Source: Adiantum capillus-veneris
Lineage: Eukaryota; Streptophyta; Polypodiopsida; Polypodiales; Pteridaceae
Direction: 5' to 3'
Assembly: GCA_014529385.2 (NCBI GenBank)
Contig: CM043962.1
Location: 91,665,180 to 91,729,179, forward strand
Length of the DNA: 64,000 nucleotides
The position numbers and the translations under genes were made by a program. Below are positions 35,751 to 46,951 of the stretch, in pieces. Each line of letters opens with the position of its first letter. Position 1 is the stretch's first letter. Under the pieces are notes generated by a model that saw only the letters and a program-made list of their open reading frames with translations, searched no databases and had not been told where the DNA came from.

Positions 35751-35959
35751 ATTACAAGAGCACAAAGAGCTTTAAGATACAAGATAGTGAAAGTGAAGTG
35801 TCTAGAGTCTAAGTCCCAAAATCTGAATGGTGGATCCTATTTATATCCCTCTAAGTGGGCTTCTGACTGACTATGCACTGTGCCAATTACCGCTGTAAGT
35901 GCCTTTGAGAACTACCCGACCAGGCGCGTCTGACTTAGCAACTATTCTTGTCATCTACA
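35751..35959 (-). mobile_element. Family C 5' LTR (partial), minus strand
   Basis: Matches 21128-21330, starts TGTAGATGACAAG on the minus strand and carries a TATA-like stretch (GATATAAATAGGATCC, about 35852). Homology ends at GTAATTC near 35751, after which pol begins, so the U5 end, primer-binding site and gag are deleted. Confidence 0.7.
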
Positions 35960-36699
35960 ATAGAGCCTTTGAGAGGCATGTGGAGGCCTTGGTACAAGTG
36001 TGGAGGGCATAATTTGCTTCACAAGAACCACAAGCTAGTGGAGCCAACAATGAAGATGCCAATGATAATGAAATCAACATTGACATTTAGCGATGACAAG
36101 GACAACTAGATTTTTTTACTGTAAGCTAGTGCTAGAGAAGTAAGTCTGTGAATGCTATAGCTATCTAGCAATATTATGCTATTTTGTTTCACTCAATATT
36201 TATCCTTCTACCATTGTTGCTTCAATAAGGATGTTTACTTTAAAGCCTTTTGATATTACTATATGGGTATGTTTCACCCATCTCAATGTTCAACTAATGT
36301 TGACTACGCATTTTGTCATATATTGAAGGTTGTGAAAGTTTTTTTAAAACAATAAGTGTCATTCACTATTCATCAATGTATTGCAAAAAGGATAGTACCC
36401 AACTTTGACAAAAGGAATCTTCAAAATATGATCGTCTAATTTCAAAAAAGTGCTTGCCATGAAATGCTCTCTAGTAAATCACGTTCCTTTTGCCTTGCCA
36501 ATGCAATTTACTATATTTGTATTTGTGAGTAGCTACATCACTGCAAGATCGATTTTCCTCTTGATTCTTGTCTTTCATTGATGGGCAATTAGAAGTAAGA
36601 GCATGGTTTGGGTTGGTGTATCTAGATGGTCGAGTCCTAGATAAATTGAAATGCTGCTAACAAATCCTAAGTGGCACCTCCAACTTTTTTCTTCTGGGG
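35960..36699. other. No gene recognised
   Basis: A plus-strand piece near 35968-36090 reads RHVEALVQVWRA then QEPQASGANNEDAND, possibly the tail of a decayed ORF. The rest has no recognisable coding sequence. Confidence 0.4.
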
Positions 36700-37090
36700 T
36701 CTAATAAAATAGGTGATGGCCATCTAGCTTTGGTGAATGTCCTTGTTATTGTTTTCTCACTTTCCTTTACAAAATCTCCCATGCTTGGCAACTTCAAGGT
36801 TGCATATATCATCTATTTAGTGATTGCCACTACAATCGGCTTGGAGTTAGAATCTATCAAAGTGGCAATGTAATCTTTATTAATTGTAGTCGCCAACTCA
36901 TAGGCCCTTTTAAGATCAACTCTACATGGTGGTATATCAAAATAATCGTGGAGCCCAAAATTTTGAAAGAACTTCTAGAATTCTTTTTGGTTTGGCAGTG
37001 CTTCCATTTCCTTAGGCACGATTGGAAATTCCACCGAAGTTCCTTGAGCATCTCTAAACATTCTTTGAAAGACGGTGGTTGTGTGGTCTT
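36700..37090 (-). pseudogene. Retroelement-style ORF remnant of unknown function
   Basis: Switching frames on the minus strand gives a continuous protein-like text: SVEFPIVPKEMEALPNQ, FGLHDYFDIPPCRVDLKR and TTINKDYIATLIDSKPIVV, then a YATLKLPSMG-like end. Its style resembles the accessory ORF of family C (22690-23870). Several frameshifts disable it. Confidence 0.4.
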
Positions 37091-37917
37091 GAAGAGATAA
37101 TCTCAATCCAGCTAGTAAGTTCTAGCCTGCTTGAGGGTGCCTTATCTAGCTGGAATGGTGTTAAGTTCTCAAGCTTGTCACTATGCTTCTTCTAGGGAGT
37201 TGTTCTCGGCTAGACATGCTTCTTGAAATCCATCAAGAGAAAAAATCTAAATCATACTTTTTCGCACCGGATGAACTTTGGAAATTTAAAGAAAAAATTC
37301 CAAAGTCAAAGCTACTTAGTGATGCAATACTTGTATGCAGGCATAGGGGAAAACAAAAAGCTTGGTAAAAGTAAAATTTGACACATTAGACGAATGTCAA
37401 AATATGAGACTATTACTCATGATATGTATGCTTTTTCTCATAAGTTGGGTGTCCACATGACTGTGAAGATCCGACATTCATGCTATTACAAAGCTTTTTG
37501 TCAAATCTTGATGAAGTTGAACCTCTAGGTTTTTGGTGATTTTGTGACTCAAGTGGGTGAAAAATGCTATGCTTGATGAGAAAAGACTATAAAACCCACT
37601 AGTAATGTGCACCGATATTGGCCTATCGTAGCCAAATTGGTCAATACTCGTGCCACACATCCATATGGCATGTAGAACAAATACATACACACATAAGAAA
37701 ATTTGAAAGTTAAAAGTTTCTCCTTGGTGGAAAATTTGGTATGTAGCCTCTAAAATGTTAATTTTTCACCCTATGTGATGCTTCCATGTCCATATTGAGT
37801 AAATTGAAACCAATGGTCTTCAATGAGAAGAATCCTCTTGTAATGTAAAAGTCCAATTCTGATACATAAGACTAGGACCACCATGATACTTGACTTGTGA
37901 ATAAAAGACAACATTTT
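37091..37917. other. No gene recognised
   Basis: Short frames on both strands without motifs. A minus-strand stretch near 37110-37180 (SDKLENLTPFQLDKAPSSRL) may continue the remnant above. Confidence 0.4.
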
Positions 37918-38143
37918 TGTTGGAATTATGGTTACAAGGATGCACACACAGCTTTGGAGAAGATGAAGAATCTCAAGGAACACATTAAAGAGTGTATTTC
38001 TTAGTGCACAATAAGAAGATAAGTTAGCCCTAGAATGATGGGTGTAGATACAATGCACGGGGAAAAAACCTCCTAGTGAGTAAGAAAATTCCCCAGTGGT
38101 CCTAAGTGTGGTCACACATATCACTACCATATATACGGTAACA
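37918..38143 (-). mobile_element. Ty1/copia 3' LTR (D1), minus strand
   Basis: 226 bp, TGTTACCG...CCAACA on the minus strand, directly after the polypurine tract CAGGGGGGATT (38144-38155). Homologous over its length to 53181-53407. A compact LTR typical of copia elements. Confidence 0.8.
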
Positions 38144-40090
38144 AATCCCCCCTGGGAGTGATGTGGTGAATGAGAGTTGGCACATAGTGTGTAGGGAAGT
38201 TCCACACCTTGAGGACATGATCAATCCAAAAAGAAAAGAAAGCCCAAAACTTTGTGGAAAGCTTTGAACTTCTCATGAGGCAATGCCTTTGTGAATAAAT
38301 TTGCAAGGTTGTCATGTGTTGGCATATAAGCCAAGCTGATCTCTTCTATTGAGAGTGTCTCTTTGACATAGTGATAACACACCTCAATGTGCTTTGTGCG
38401 AGCATGAAGAACTAATGTTTCTGACAACAGCCACCGCTCTCTGACTCTCAGTGTAGATGATGTGGTAGTGTCCTTTTTGACAATCAAATTATCCACAAGG
38501 AGTTTGAGCCATACACACTCAAGTGTAGTTGTGAAGATTTCCTTGTACTTAGCTTCACAACTAGTTGCTTATTGCTCAACTAGGATATGCATGAAGTGCC
38601 AAGCATGAAACAAAACCACTTGTGGACAATTGCATGTCATAACAACCAGCAGCCCAATTTGATTCTAAAAAAAAGCGTAAAAATCTAGCGGCAATGATCC
38701 CCCCTTGGGATAAAATAACCCAAGATGTAAAGTGCCACTCAAGTAGCAAAAGATCCTCTTAGTAGCTTGCCAGTGGCTATGCATAAATCTATTGACCTAT
38801 GAGATTGAAAATTGAATATTTGGCCTCATATTGCATGAATAAATAAGGCATCCAGTAGCAATCTGATAAAGAGTGACATCAGCAAGATCACCAACATCAT
38901 GAAGATTTGATTTTCATTGAGTTTGATGCAAGGCAATACCTCCATCACATTGCTTAAGTTGCATACCCAAGTAATGATGCAAAAACCCCAAGACTTTCAG
39001 CTTGAAAGTAGCTTTCAAATTAGCCTTGAATTCAACAATGTGTGCCTCATTTGGACCAGTATTTAGCAAATCATCTACATATAGAATGAATATGAGAAAT
39101 ACATCATTGTGATGCTTGACATACAAAATGATTTTAATTGAATCATTAAGAAAGCCTTGTTTAACCAAATGAGTGTCAGCTTTCTCATACCAAGCATGAG
39201 GAGATTGCTTCAATTTATACAAAGCTTTTTTACATTTTCACACTTTATTTTCTTGTCCTTTCTGACAAAACCATGAGGCTATGCTACATAAACTTCCTTA
39301 AATATATCACCATTCAAGAAAGGAATACCAATGTCTGATTGATGTACATTCCATTCAAAATGAGCTACCAATGCAAATAAAAAATGAACAATAGGCATAC
39401 AAAAAGTGGGAGCAAAGGTCTCTTCATAATAGATGTCTTTTTGTTGTGCAGAAGCTTTTGCAACAAGTCTAGCCTTGTAGCGATCAATCTCACCATCATG
39501 CTTACTTTTCAACTTGTAAACCCACTTTGTATCAATGGCCGTTTCGCCAAGAGGCAAATCACATAAAGTCCATGTGTCATTTTCTATAAGTGTATCATAT
39601 TCTGATTGCATGGCAAAGATCCAATTTTTTGAATTCTATGCTTCACCAAAACAAAGAGGTTCGTCCTCATCACATAAGCTAGGAACAACTGAAGCATAAC
39701 AATCCGATGCATGAGATGCATGGCAAGAACTTGAACGAGTATGACTAGATGTAGGTGCATCCAATTCACTATCACGCAAAGTATTCACCAACCATTTTAG
39801 CATATTTCTAGCCTCCTCATTCTCAACCCTTTCCACATCAAGTACATCATCATCAGTAATAGGCTAGTCCATAACATTTATAAAAACCCCCATAGGATGT
39901 ACATTTGCTCATTGGAATTTACATTCAAGTTTCCACCACTAAAAAGAGGCAACAAAGTGTTATAAATATGTGAGCTTACATTACTATCTCTAATACATGA
40001 TAGCAAAGGCTAAACAAAATCTTCCACAAACACATCATCTTGTGCTACCAAGAAATGTTTCTTTTGTGGATGGTATAACATGTAGCCTTT
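38144..40090 (-). pseudogene. Ty1/copia pol: integrase end, reverse transcriptase, RNase H (D1), 5'-truncated
   Basis: Reads minus from 40090. The integrase C-terminal motif KGYMLYHPQKKHFL comes first, followed by DDVFVEDF, a Ser/Asp-rich linker (39836-39636), then RT_2-type reverse transcriptase: ENDTWTLCDLPLGETAIDTK, YKARLVAKA, ETFAPT and MYKLKQSPHAWYEK, with the catalytic FILYVDDLL at about 39080. RNase H blocks lie at 38900-38220, ending LAYMPTHDNLANLFTKAL. Frameshifts and stops occur at about 39640, 39270, 38910 and between RNase H pieces. Gag, protease and most of integrase are absent. The junction at 40090 meets GC-rich unrelated sequence. Confidence 0.88.
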
Positions 40091-40094
40091 GATT

Positions 40095-40303
40095 TTAGTA
40101 TTGCTGCACGTCGACGGCAAGAGCAAGAACAGCGGGAAGCTTCACATGTGCAAGAAGCATGGGAAGCCATGGAAGAGGCCCATGATTTCGAGCGACACGA
40201 AAGGATGCCCGAGACCAGCGTCCCCAGAGGCAGAGGTAGCAGCAACCGGAGTAGAGGGCAAGGGACGAGTGGCACAAACCCGGGGAGAGGACAATAGCTG
40301 GGA
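40095..40303 (+). pseudogene. GC-rich charged ORF fragment, unknown
   Basis: The plus-strand frame ARRRQEQEQREASHVQEAWE continues with EAHDFERHERMPETS and PRGRGSSNRSRGQG, stopping at about 40303. The helical, charged first half and RG/SR-rich tail look like a real protein end. GC content is clearly above the surroundings. No start is visible; the left end coincides with the copia truncation point. It could be the last exon of a disrupted gene or of a DNA transposon. Confidence 0.35.
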
Positions 40304-40456
40304 AAGGGAGCAAATTACTCTTGACAGATACAACACAATATGTAAAGTTTTGAAACATTGTTTGAGCGCCAAAAAATATCTCTGCATTAGTCATTTTGAA
40401 GAGTTCATCATGGTTTGCATGGCATCAAAGCTCTTTGCGTGCACAAGGTATGTGAC

Positions 40457-41779
40457 CTAGCTTCCGGTGGAAGCAATTAAGTGAAGTGTATTTGTTATGG
40501 ACTCCTTGCACAATGTTGTTTTCTCCTTGCGCCTTGGAATCTGAAAAGAAGAAAAAGTTAGATTCAGTCATAGTGTATTAAAGACAATCAAAATTTATCG
40601 ATTTAGTAAGCATCTTTCTATTGTTGAGACTGAATGCATACAATTCCGGCAAAAGTGGAAGTTCTTCACATGTAAGATCTATCATGAGCTGTGCCAGAGT
40701 TGTGCTTGACATTGTCTCCATCACAGTAAGTAGGCTGTCTCGAAAGTAGAGCTCCATTGATAAAGGTTTGTTCTCGAGGCTGTTCTCTGTATCTTGGTCG
40801 AGTGGAATAAGCTTCCCACTAAGAAGATGATATCTAATATAGTAAAACGATACTAAGAAATTTTGAGAGCTTATAATGAACTTGCAAATTATGGACTTCT
40901 TTTGCAAAATACAGATTTTGTTCTGTGATTGTTTCCTATCCCAGTTATCATCTAAAAAGTCCAAACAGCTCTCAGACTTGCAAATGAACATTATTGCGGT
41001 AGTTCTTATTTGCTCATCGAAGAAAAAATCTGCAAACACTTCAAGAGGCATAAATAGTGCGAGCCGAACTATTTTTGTAGCAATTGAATACTTGAGGGAC
41101 TTTTGTATATCCTGAAACAACTTATTCCTAAATCTTTCACTAGTTTGCGAAGTAGGCAGGGACCAATCCTTGCTGTCAAAGGATGGAAGTGACAAAGGAG
41201 CTACACGACCCCAACCAATGGAATTTCTCGGTTCCACATATGACATATCATAAAATAAAATTCCATTATCTGCAAGTTCCTTGTGTTGTCTTCCTCGGTA
41301 CATTTGCTCACCAATAAATGCATGGAAAGCATAAAAAATCCCAACTATACTCTCAACTGATTGCCAATCTGTCCTATTCGATGGATAAATATCTGAAACA
41401 TACCAAAGATGATATCCACCACTTAATATTCGAATATAATCATGCACTAAGCGAGATGCTGAAATAACTTACAGTTGGGTCGATGCCTTGGAAAACTTGG
41501 AGGAGATGTTTGCAACCTTAAGTCTGCATGCTGGAAAGCATGTTGTATGAGGACCTCTTTCACCCGCTTGCTTTGTGCACACACTTTAAACTCTTTAACT
41601 TGACCCTTGAAAGCCTCCACGAAATCATTGCGTTGCCTCCTCTTCCTCCTCCTAGTTTGCAGTAGAACCCAACTTCTGATAGTTATACGAGATGGAATCC
41701 ATGCTTGATCGTCTGTAGTATAACTATTAAAAATGCTAACAGAGTCAATGGTAGTGCTAGGCCTTCGAGAAGTAGACAT
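40457..41779 (-). CDS. Probable host gene, at least two exons, product unknown
   Basis: Exon 1 runs from the ATG at 41779 to 41473 and begins MSTSRRPSTTIDSVSIFN, with a basic patch QTRRRKRRQR. Intron 1 (41472-41393, 80 nt) has GTAAGT and TTTCAG ends. Splicing converts CCCAACT plus ATATTTATCC into an uninterrupted frame. Exon 2, from 41392, reads IYPSNRTDWQSVESIVGIF, GILFYDMSYVEPRNSIGWGR and IATKIVRLALFMPLEVFADF, and stays open to a stop at 40578 if unspliced. A pyrimidine-rich acceptor at about 40541 suggests a third exon ending at about 40459 or 40497, depending on the donor. The protein is about 360-390 residues, helical, with no signal peptide. I do not recognise it. The frame is undamaged, unlike everything around it. 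Confidence 0.6.
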
Positions 41780-42140
41780 GGTTTGCAGTAGAATGAATAC
41801 ACAGAAAGGTTAGCGCAAATATAAAAAAGGGAAGAAGTTTTGAGAGGGAAGTAGAGCTACTCAAAGTCATATTTGGGCGGGAACAAAGTACTAGATAGAG
41901 TCTTCAATGAAAGTTCTGAAATTCCTCGGTACATAGTTAGTACGACTTACGGCATTTATGCCTTGAAAGCGTGAAATTGTGCAATTTGATGAACCAAAAT
42001 AAAATTTCCTCCCTTTTTTTAAAAAGACCTTGACTCCAAAATGTCGATTTTCAACGTAACGTTAGCCTCTTCCTCATTGGTCGAGCGCCACTCTCTCTCT
42101 AGAACTGAAAGGCCCAAAAGTGAGTCCAACTTTCTCCTAA
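41780..42140 (-). promoter_or_regulatory. Upstream region of the 40457-41779 gene
   Basis: Minus strand: a TTTTTATATTTG TATA-like element at 41818-41830, about 40 bp before the ATG. TTTGTTCCCGCCCAA at 41873-41887 is close to, but not an exact match for, plant E2F-type sites. The region ends where the truncated LTR of A3 begins (42141). Confidence 0.4.
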
Positions 42141-42293
42141 TGTTCATGCTATCTAACTAGGTGTTATACTTTTTGGTACTCTCTCCACCCAAGCACTCTT
42201 GTTATTCTCATTAGGAATCTATTCTAATGAAATGCTTACTATGTTCATGCTATTGTCCGCTACACACAAGTTACTAGACCATTAAATGTTACA
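42141..42293 (+). mobile_element. Truncated 5' LTR of family A3
   Basis: Only the last 153 bp of the LTR remain, from TGTTCATGCTATCTAACTAGG to GTTACA, compared with 1.86 kb at the 3' end. The lost part is replaced by the upstream region of the unknown gene. Confidence 0.85.
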
Positions 42294-42294
42294 T

Positions 42295-42306
42295 TGGTAT
42301 CAGAGC
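42295..42306 (+). other. Primer-binding site of A3
   Basis: TGGTATCAGAGC, exact match to the A1 site, one base after the LTR end. Confidence 0.85.
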
Positions 42307-42710
42307 ACAAGGTTTCTCTTTTCTTGCTCAAGAAGGGAGGTCCTCAAGCTAGCTATAAATGGTTGGTATTATTAATTGCATGTGAGTAAGTAGAATAGGG
42401 ATTTTTCAACCTTGCAGTGCACCTGCCTTTGTGCAGATAAGGGCGCATCACCGTCGAGAGCTATGGTCTTAATAGTGGAGTCCTATGGGGCTTGCCTACG
42501 GCTTAACCACTATTGAGCTATTAGAAGCTTGACAGGAGCCGGTGATATTTTGATGTTGAACGACCCTCTCTTCTATTCCTTGCAATTAATGGTATTCGAG
42601 CCACGGGTATAGTAGCTTGAGTGCTTTTTCTAAAGGGGTAAAGAGGAGTAGCAACTAGGCCTTGAAGTGCCAAAGTACACCTAAGAAGTTTACACCTAAA
42701 AGTTGTTAGA

Positions 42711-43193
42711 ATGGCTGATAATAGTAAAGAGTGTGAAATTAATGTTGATAAATTTGATTTTGTGAATGAGCAGGCTACTAATGATGCCCCTATGCTTGTT
42801 AACTACCTTGTTTCTAGGCTTCAACAATCTATGGGCAATCCATCCCTCCAAAGTGAAGTGCAATGGCAGCTTCGTGCACATGGGATTCTCCAAGCTCCCT
42901 ACCATGACGAGAGAACACCTAGGAAGCCTCCTTGTGAGACTTCCAAAAGAGGCCTCTCTACGATTCGGGAAGAAGAAGAGGATGCATACGAAGGGCTCAA
43001 AAATTTTCTTCTTGATGATGCATCTCCTTCCCAAAGGAGAATTCAAGACCCTCCACCGAAGGAACGAGAAAGAAGTGAGTCTCCTGCCATCTCGACAGAG
43101 ATGGCTCCACAAAGACGACGTGCATGGCTGCCAATGTTAAATTCCTTGAAAGAAGAATCTACTTTAGGTTCAGGGAAAAAGATATGTACATAG
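42711..43193 (+). pseudogene. A3 gag N-terminus fused by deletion to the protease end
   Basis: The ATG at 42711 gives MADNSKECEINVDKFDF, then APMLVNYLVSRLQQSMGNP and an acidic/Arg-rich tail (STEMAPQRRRAWL). At about 43125 the sequence jumps to the last codons of protease (ANVKFLERRIYF in another frame, 43124 onward). By comparison with A2 and A4, the capsid core, zinc knuckle and almost all of protease are deleted. The 160-codon frame that results is a fusion with an out-of-frame tail. No functional Gag is possible. Confidence 0.85.
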
Positions 43194-43242
43194 ATGCCAA
43201 GCAAATGGGTAACACCATACCCATTGTACATACACAAGCTTT

Positions 43243-44194
43243 CAATAAGTCAATAAAGATCTCTATTTCCGTGTACATGATTTTTGTTAAAGATTCTCAA
43301 AATGAACCTAATGTTTTAACAAAAGAAAATAAACACACTCACAAGGAATTAGAGTTATCCAATTTTCTCAAGGGGTTTCAAGATGTCTTTTTTGACGACA
43401 TCCCTTGTGAGATACCTCCTAAACAAAGCAATGATGACCATGCAATTAAACTTCTTCCAGGAAGCTCACCGCCTAACAAACCTCCTTATAGAGTTTCTCA
43501 AGCTCAACAAGAGGAGATTATGCGGCAAGTGCATGAGTTAGTTGAGAAGGGCATGGTTAGGCCTAGCTCATCTCCATTTTGTTCTCATGTGCTTTTAGTG
43601 CAAAAGAAAGATGGCACATATCATATGTGTGTCGACTATAGAGCACTAAATAGGATCACTATCAAGAATAGGTTTCCCATTCCACGGGTAGAAGACCTAT
43701 TTGATAAGCAACAAGGGTCAATAAGTTAATAAAGAGCTCTATTTCCGTGTACATGATTTTTGTTAAAGATTCTCAAAATGAACCTAATGTTTTAACAAAA
43801 GAAAATAAACACACTCACAAGGAATTAGAGTTATCCAATTTTCTCAAGGGGTTTCAAGATGTCTTTGTTGACGACATCCCTTGTGAGATACCTCCTAAAC
43901 AAAGCAATGATGACCATGCAATTAAACTTCTTCCAGGAAGCTCACCGTCTAACAAACCTCCTTATAGAGTTTCTCAAGCTCAACAAGAGGAGATTATGCG
44001 GCAAGTGCATGAGTTAGTTGAGAAGGGCATGGTTAGGCCTAGCTCATCTCCATTTTGTTCTCATGTGCTTTTAGTGCAAAAGAAAGATGGCACATATCAT
44101 ATGTGTGTCGACTATAGAGCACTAAATAGGATCACTATCAAGAATAGGTTTCCCATTCCACGGGTAGAAGACCTATTTGATAAGCAACAAGGGT
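43243..44194 (+). repeat. Tandem 476-bp duplication across the start of A3 RT
   Basis: 43243-43718 and 43719-44194 differ at only a handful of positions (for example TTTTTTGACG versus TTTGTTGACG). The unit contains the pre-RT linker and RT blocks up to [12 protein letters not shown]. Because 476 is not a multiple of three, the duplication shifts the frame and cannot make a working polymerase. Confidence 0.95.
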
Positions 44195-45390
44195 CCCCAC
44201 CTACTTTAGTAGGATTGACCTAAAAAGTGGCTATGAAGACATTGTAAAGACCACATTTCACACTACGTTTGGTCTTTACAAATATATTGTCATGTCTTTT
44301 GGCTTGACCAATGCACCAGCCACATTCAACCGCTTGATGGAGAAGCTATTCATGCCTCACTGAACCTTTACTGGAGTGTTCTTTGATGATATCATCGTCT
44401 ACTCTAATTCATCAAACGAACACAAGCAACACCTCAAAGTAAATTTTCAAGTTCTAAGAGAGAATAAACTTTAAGTTAATCAAAAGAAAAGTAAATTTTT
44501 CTTGCAAGAGATTCAATATTTAGGTCACATTATCTCTCAAGATGGCATCCAAATGGATCCATCAAAGTTAGAGGTAATAAAAGGATGGCCTAAACCAAGG
44601 AATCTTCATGAACTAAGAAGCTTTATAGGTATGTATGCATACTATAGACGCTTCATAGAAAAGTTCTCACAGATTGCAGGACCATTACATGACCTGACAA
44701 AGAAAAACGTTAGATATACATGGTATGCCAAGGAGAACAATGCTTTCGAAAAGCTTATCTCTCAACCTGTGCTTACACTACCGGATCTCTCAAATCCATT
44801 TGAGGTCCAATGTGATCCTTGTGGTGATTGCCTTGGAGCCGTTTTGCTCCAAGAAGGGCACGCCATAGGCTATGAAAGTCAAAGGCTTGACCTTGTTGAG
44901 CAAGCTCTAGGCATATATGAAAAGGAACTCCTCAGAGTTCTACATGCCTTAGACTCATGGAAGCACTATTTATTGGGGACTCCTTTCATTCTGCGAACGG
45001 ATCACCAAAGTCTTAAGTACTTCATGATGCAGACCAAGCTCTCCAACAAACAAATGAGGTGGGCAGACTTTCTTTTTCAATTTCATTTTCATATTGCTCA
45101 CATTGCTGGCAAGCATAATCAAGTAGCTGATGCACTCTCAAGACGGTCGAGAGTGAATGTGGTTTCCATAGCAACTCACAATGATCTATCTTCTATGATA
45201 GATGAGTATGCTATTGATCCCGATTTTAGAGATGTGATTTCAGCCCTTGCACTAGGGAAGAAAGAGGAACCATTTACTTTACAAGATGGTTATCTTCTCT
45301 ATGGCAATAGACTATGCGTAACTAGCTCACTAGGTGAGAAAGTAATGTATGTATCTCATGCTCCTCCTTCTGCAGGGCATAGAGGGATTT
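43719..45390 (+). pseudogene. A3 reverse transcriptase and RNase H
   Basis: RT blocks in the second duplicated unit: [20 protein letters not shown] and [21 protein letters not shown] deletion of about 22 bp removes YHQIRIVDQ after LKSGY (44235). The catalytic FFDDIIVYS follows at about 44385. The long frame 44502-45392 covers the RT thumb (LGHIISQDGIQMDPSK) and RNase H (FEVQCDPCGDCLGAVLL, RTDHQSLKYFM, HIAGKHNQVADALSRR). Two frame changes and an in-frame stop separate these. Domain order and motifs are those of chromodomain Ty3/gypsy elements. Confidence 0.9.
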
Positions 45391-46195
45391 AGTCTACCCT
45401 AAAAGGGATTGAAGTATATTTATATTGGCCTACCAGGAAAGCAAACATACAAGACTATGTTTTTAAATGTGTGGTATGCCAAAAGACAAAGTTTGATAGA
45501 GGGAAGCAACCTGGATTGCTTCAACCTTTGCAATCCCTAATTCACCATGGGAGAGCATATCCATGGATTTTTATCTTTGGATTGCCTAAGTCTATCCATG
45601 GGAATATGGGAATATGGGAATATGGACGATAGTTTACAGGTTTAGTAAACAAGCTCATTTTATACGTGTCAAAAAGACTATCAAAGCCCATCAAATGGCA
45701 ACCCTCTTCATTTCACAAATCTTCAATTACCATGGCTTGCCAATGTCCATAGTGTCAGATAGAGATCCTAGAATGGCTAGTAATTCTAGAAGGGTCTCTT
45801 TGAAAATTTAGGGACAAGGCCAAAGTGAAATAGCTAACCTAACAATTCTCAATCTACTAAAAGCCTATGTAACGGAAGTAGATAAAAGAGCCCAATGGGA
45901 GAAGTACTTACCCTTAGTGGAGTATGCCTACAATAACATTGCACATACTTCCACGAGAAAAGCACCTTTCGAGGTAATTGAGGGAAGATCAAAAAGTCCC
46001 CTGCTACTTAAGGTACACGGGAAGATCTTCGCTGCAGATAAGTATAGCCGAGACCTACAAGAATCTTTCCAAAAGATTAAGGACGCTATCTCTATCTCAC
46101 AGCAAAGGCAAAAGGTTTTTGTTGATAAGCACAGAAGAGCCAAGCCTTTAAACAAAATTATTGGGTCTTACTCAAACTTCCCAAGGCTCGATTAA
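45391..46195 (+). pseudogene. A3 integrase core, damaged
   Basis: Zinc-binding start (HAPPSAGHRGI, CVVCQKTKFDRGKQ), then the core with a damaged MDF block near 45570, SDRDPR (second Asp) at about 45760 and QSEIANLTI (catalytic Glu) at about 45835. A deletion of about 43 bp after NSRRVSLKI removes the YHPQTDG motif present in A4 (63465). A GGAATATGG unit is tripled near 45600-45625. Confidence 0.85.
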
Positions 46196-46614
46196 GGCAC
46201 ACGACGGGCAAGAATCCTACAGGACACCAAAAGTACTATGCTAAGTTAGCAAAAAGGTACTATGGTCCCTTCCAAATTCTTAGGCCAATCAATGAGATGG
46301 CCTATCAACTCAAGTTGCCCAGCCATTGGCTCATACACAATGCTTTCCATGTGAGCCTTCTAAAGCCTTACAAAGGAGAGCCACCACACGAACCAACTAT
46401 TGAAGACCCACCGGATATCGAGGACCAAGAAGAGGTGTTGCAGCCCGAGTCCATTCTCCGACATGAAGACAAGGTACTAGGAGGTGGTAAGACTATCCGA
46501 CGATATCTTATTAAGTTTAAGAATTATCCTTTTGAAGATGCTAGATGGATGCAAGGCATAAAATTAAAGGATAACCTAAACCTTGTCAATGCTTACAATG
46601 CTTCCCTAGAGTAA
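46196..46614 (+). pseudogene. A3 integrase C-terminus with chromodomain
   Basis: The C-terminal integrase motif (LKLPSHWLIHNAFHVSLLKP) leads into a chromodomain-like end: EVLQPESILRHEDKVLGGG, RRYLIKFKNYPFEDARW and a C-terminal helix to the stop at 46612. Chromodomains steer chromovirus insertion to particular chromatin. The Y-W-W cage is only partly kept (Y in RRYLIKF, F in FKNYP, W in ARW). Confidence 0.8.
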
Positions 46615-46951
46615 GCAAATGTACAAATGTTTAAAATGAACAAAGTTTTTGTCTTATAAGACTCTCTTTTTCTTTATTGTGCACAAATGTGAAGTAGTAT
46701 GCATGCTTAGATCAAGTTTGCGGAGACGACATCTCCCAAACACCAAGTAGAGCTTGTCACTCTACTATGGAAGATTGATAGGACTAATGTGCAGATATTA
46801 TTGCGGCAGCTTAGGCTCTCAAGCGCCAAATGGACTAGTCATCCATTCTGGAATGATGTCGTAGGGTAACATAGGGATCGTCTACCCGCTAGCAAAAGGA
46901 CTAATGAATATGCTTTATCTTCTCTACCCCATAGTTGAGGACGACTATGAT

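Noticed and set aside
41873-41887. Certain E2F site in the unknown gene's promoter
   Set aside because: TTTGTTCCCGCCCAA differs from the TTTSSCGC consensus at one key base; mentioned only as a weak resemblance.
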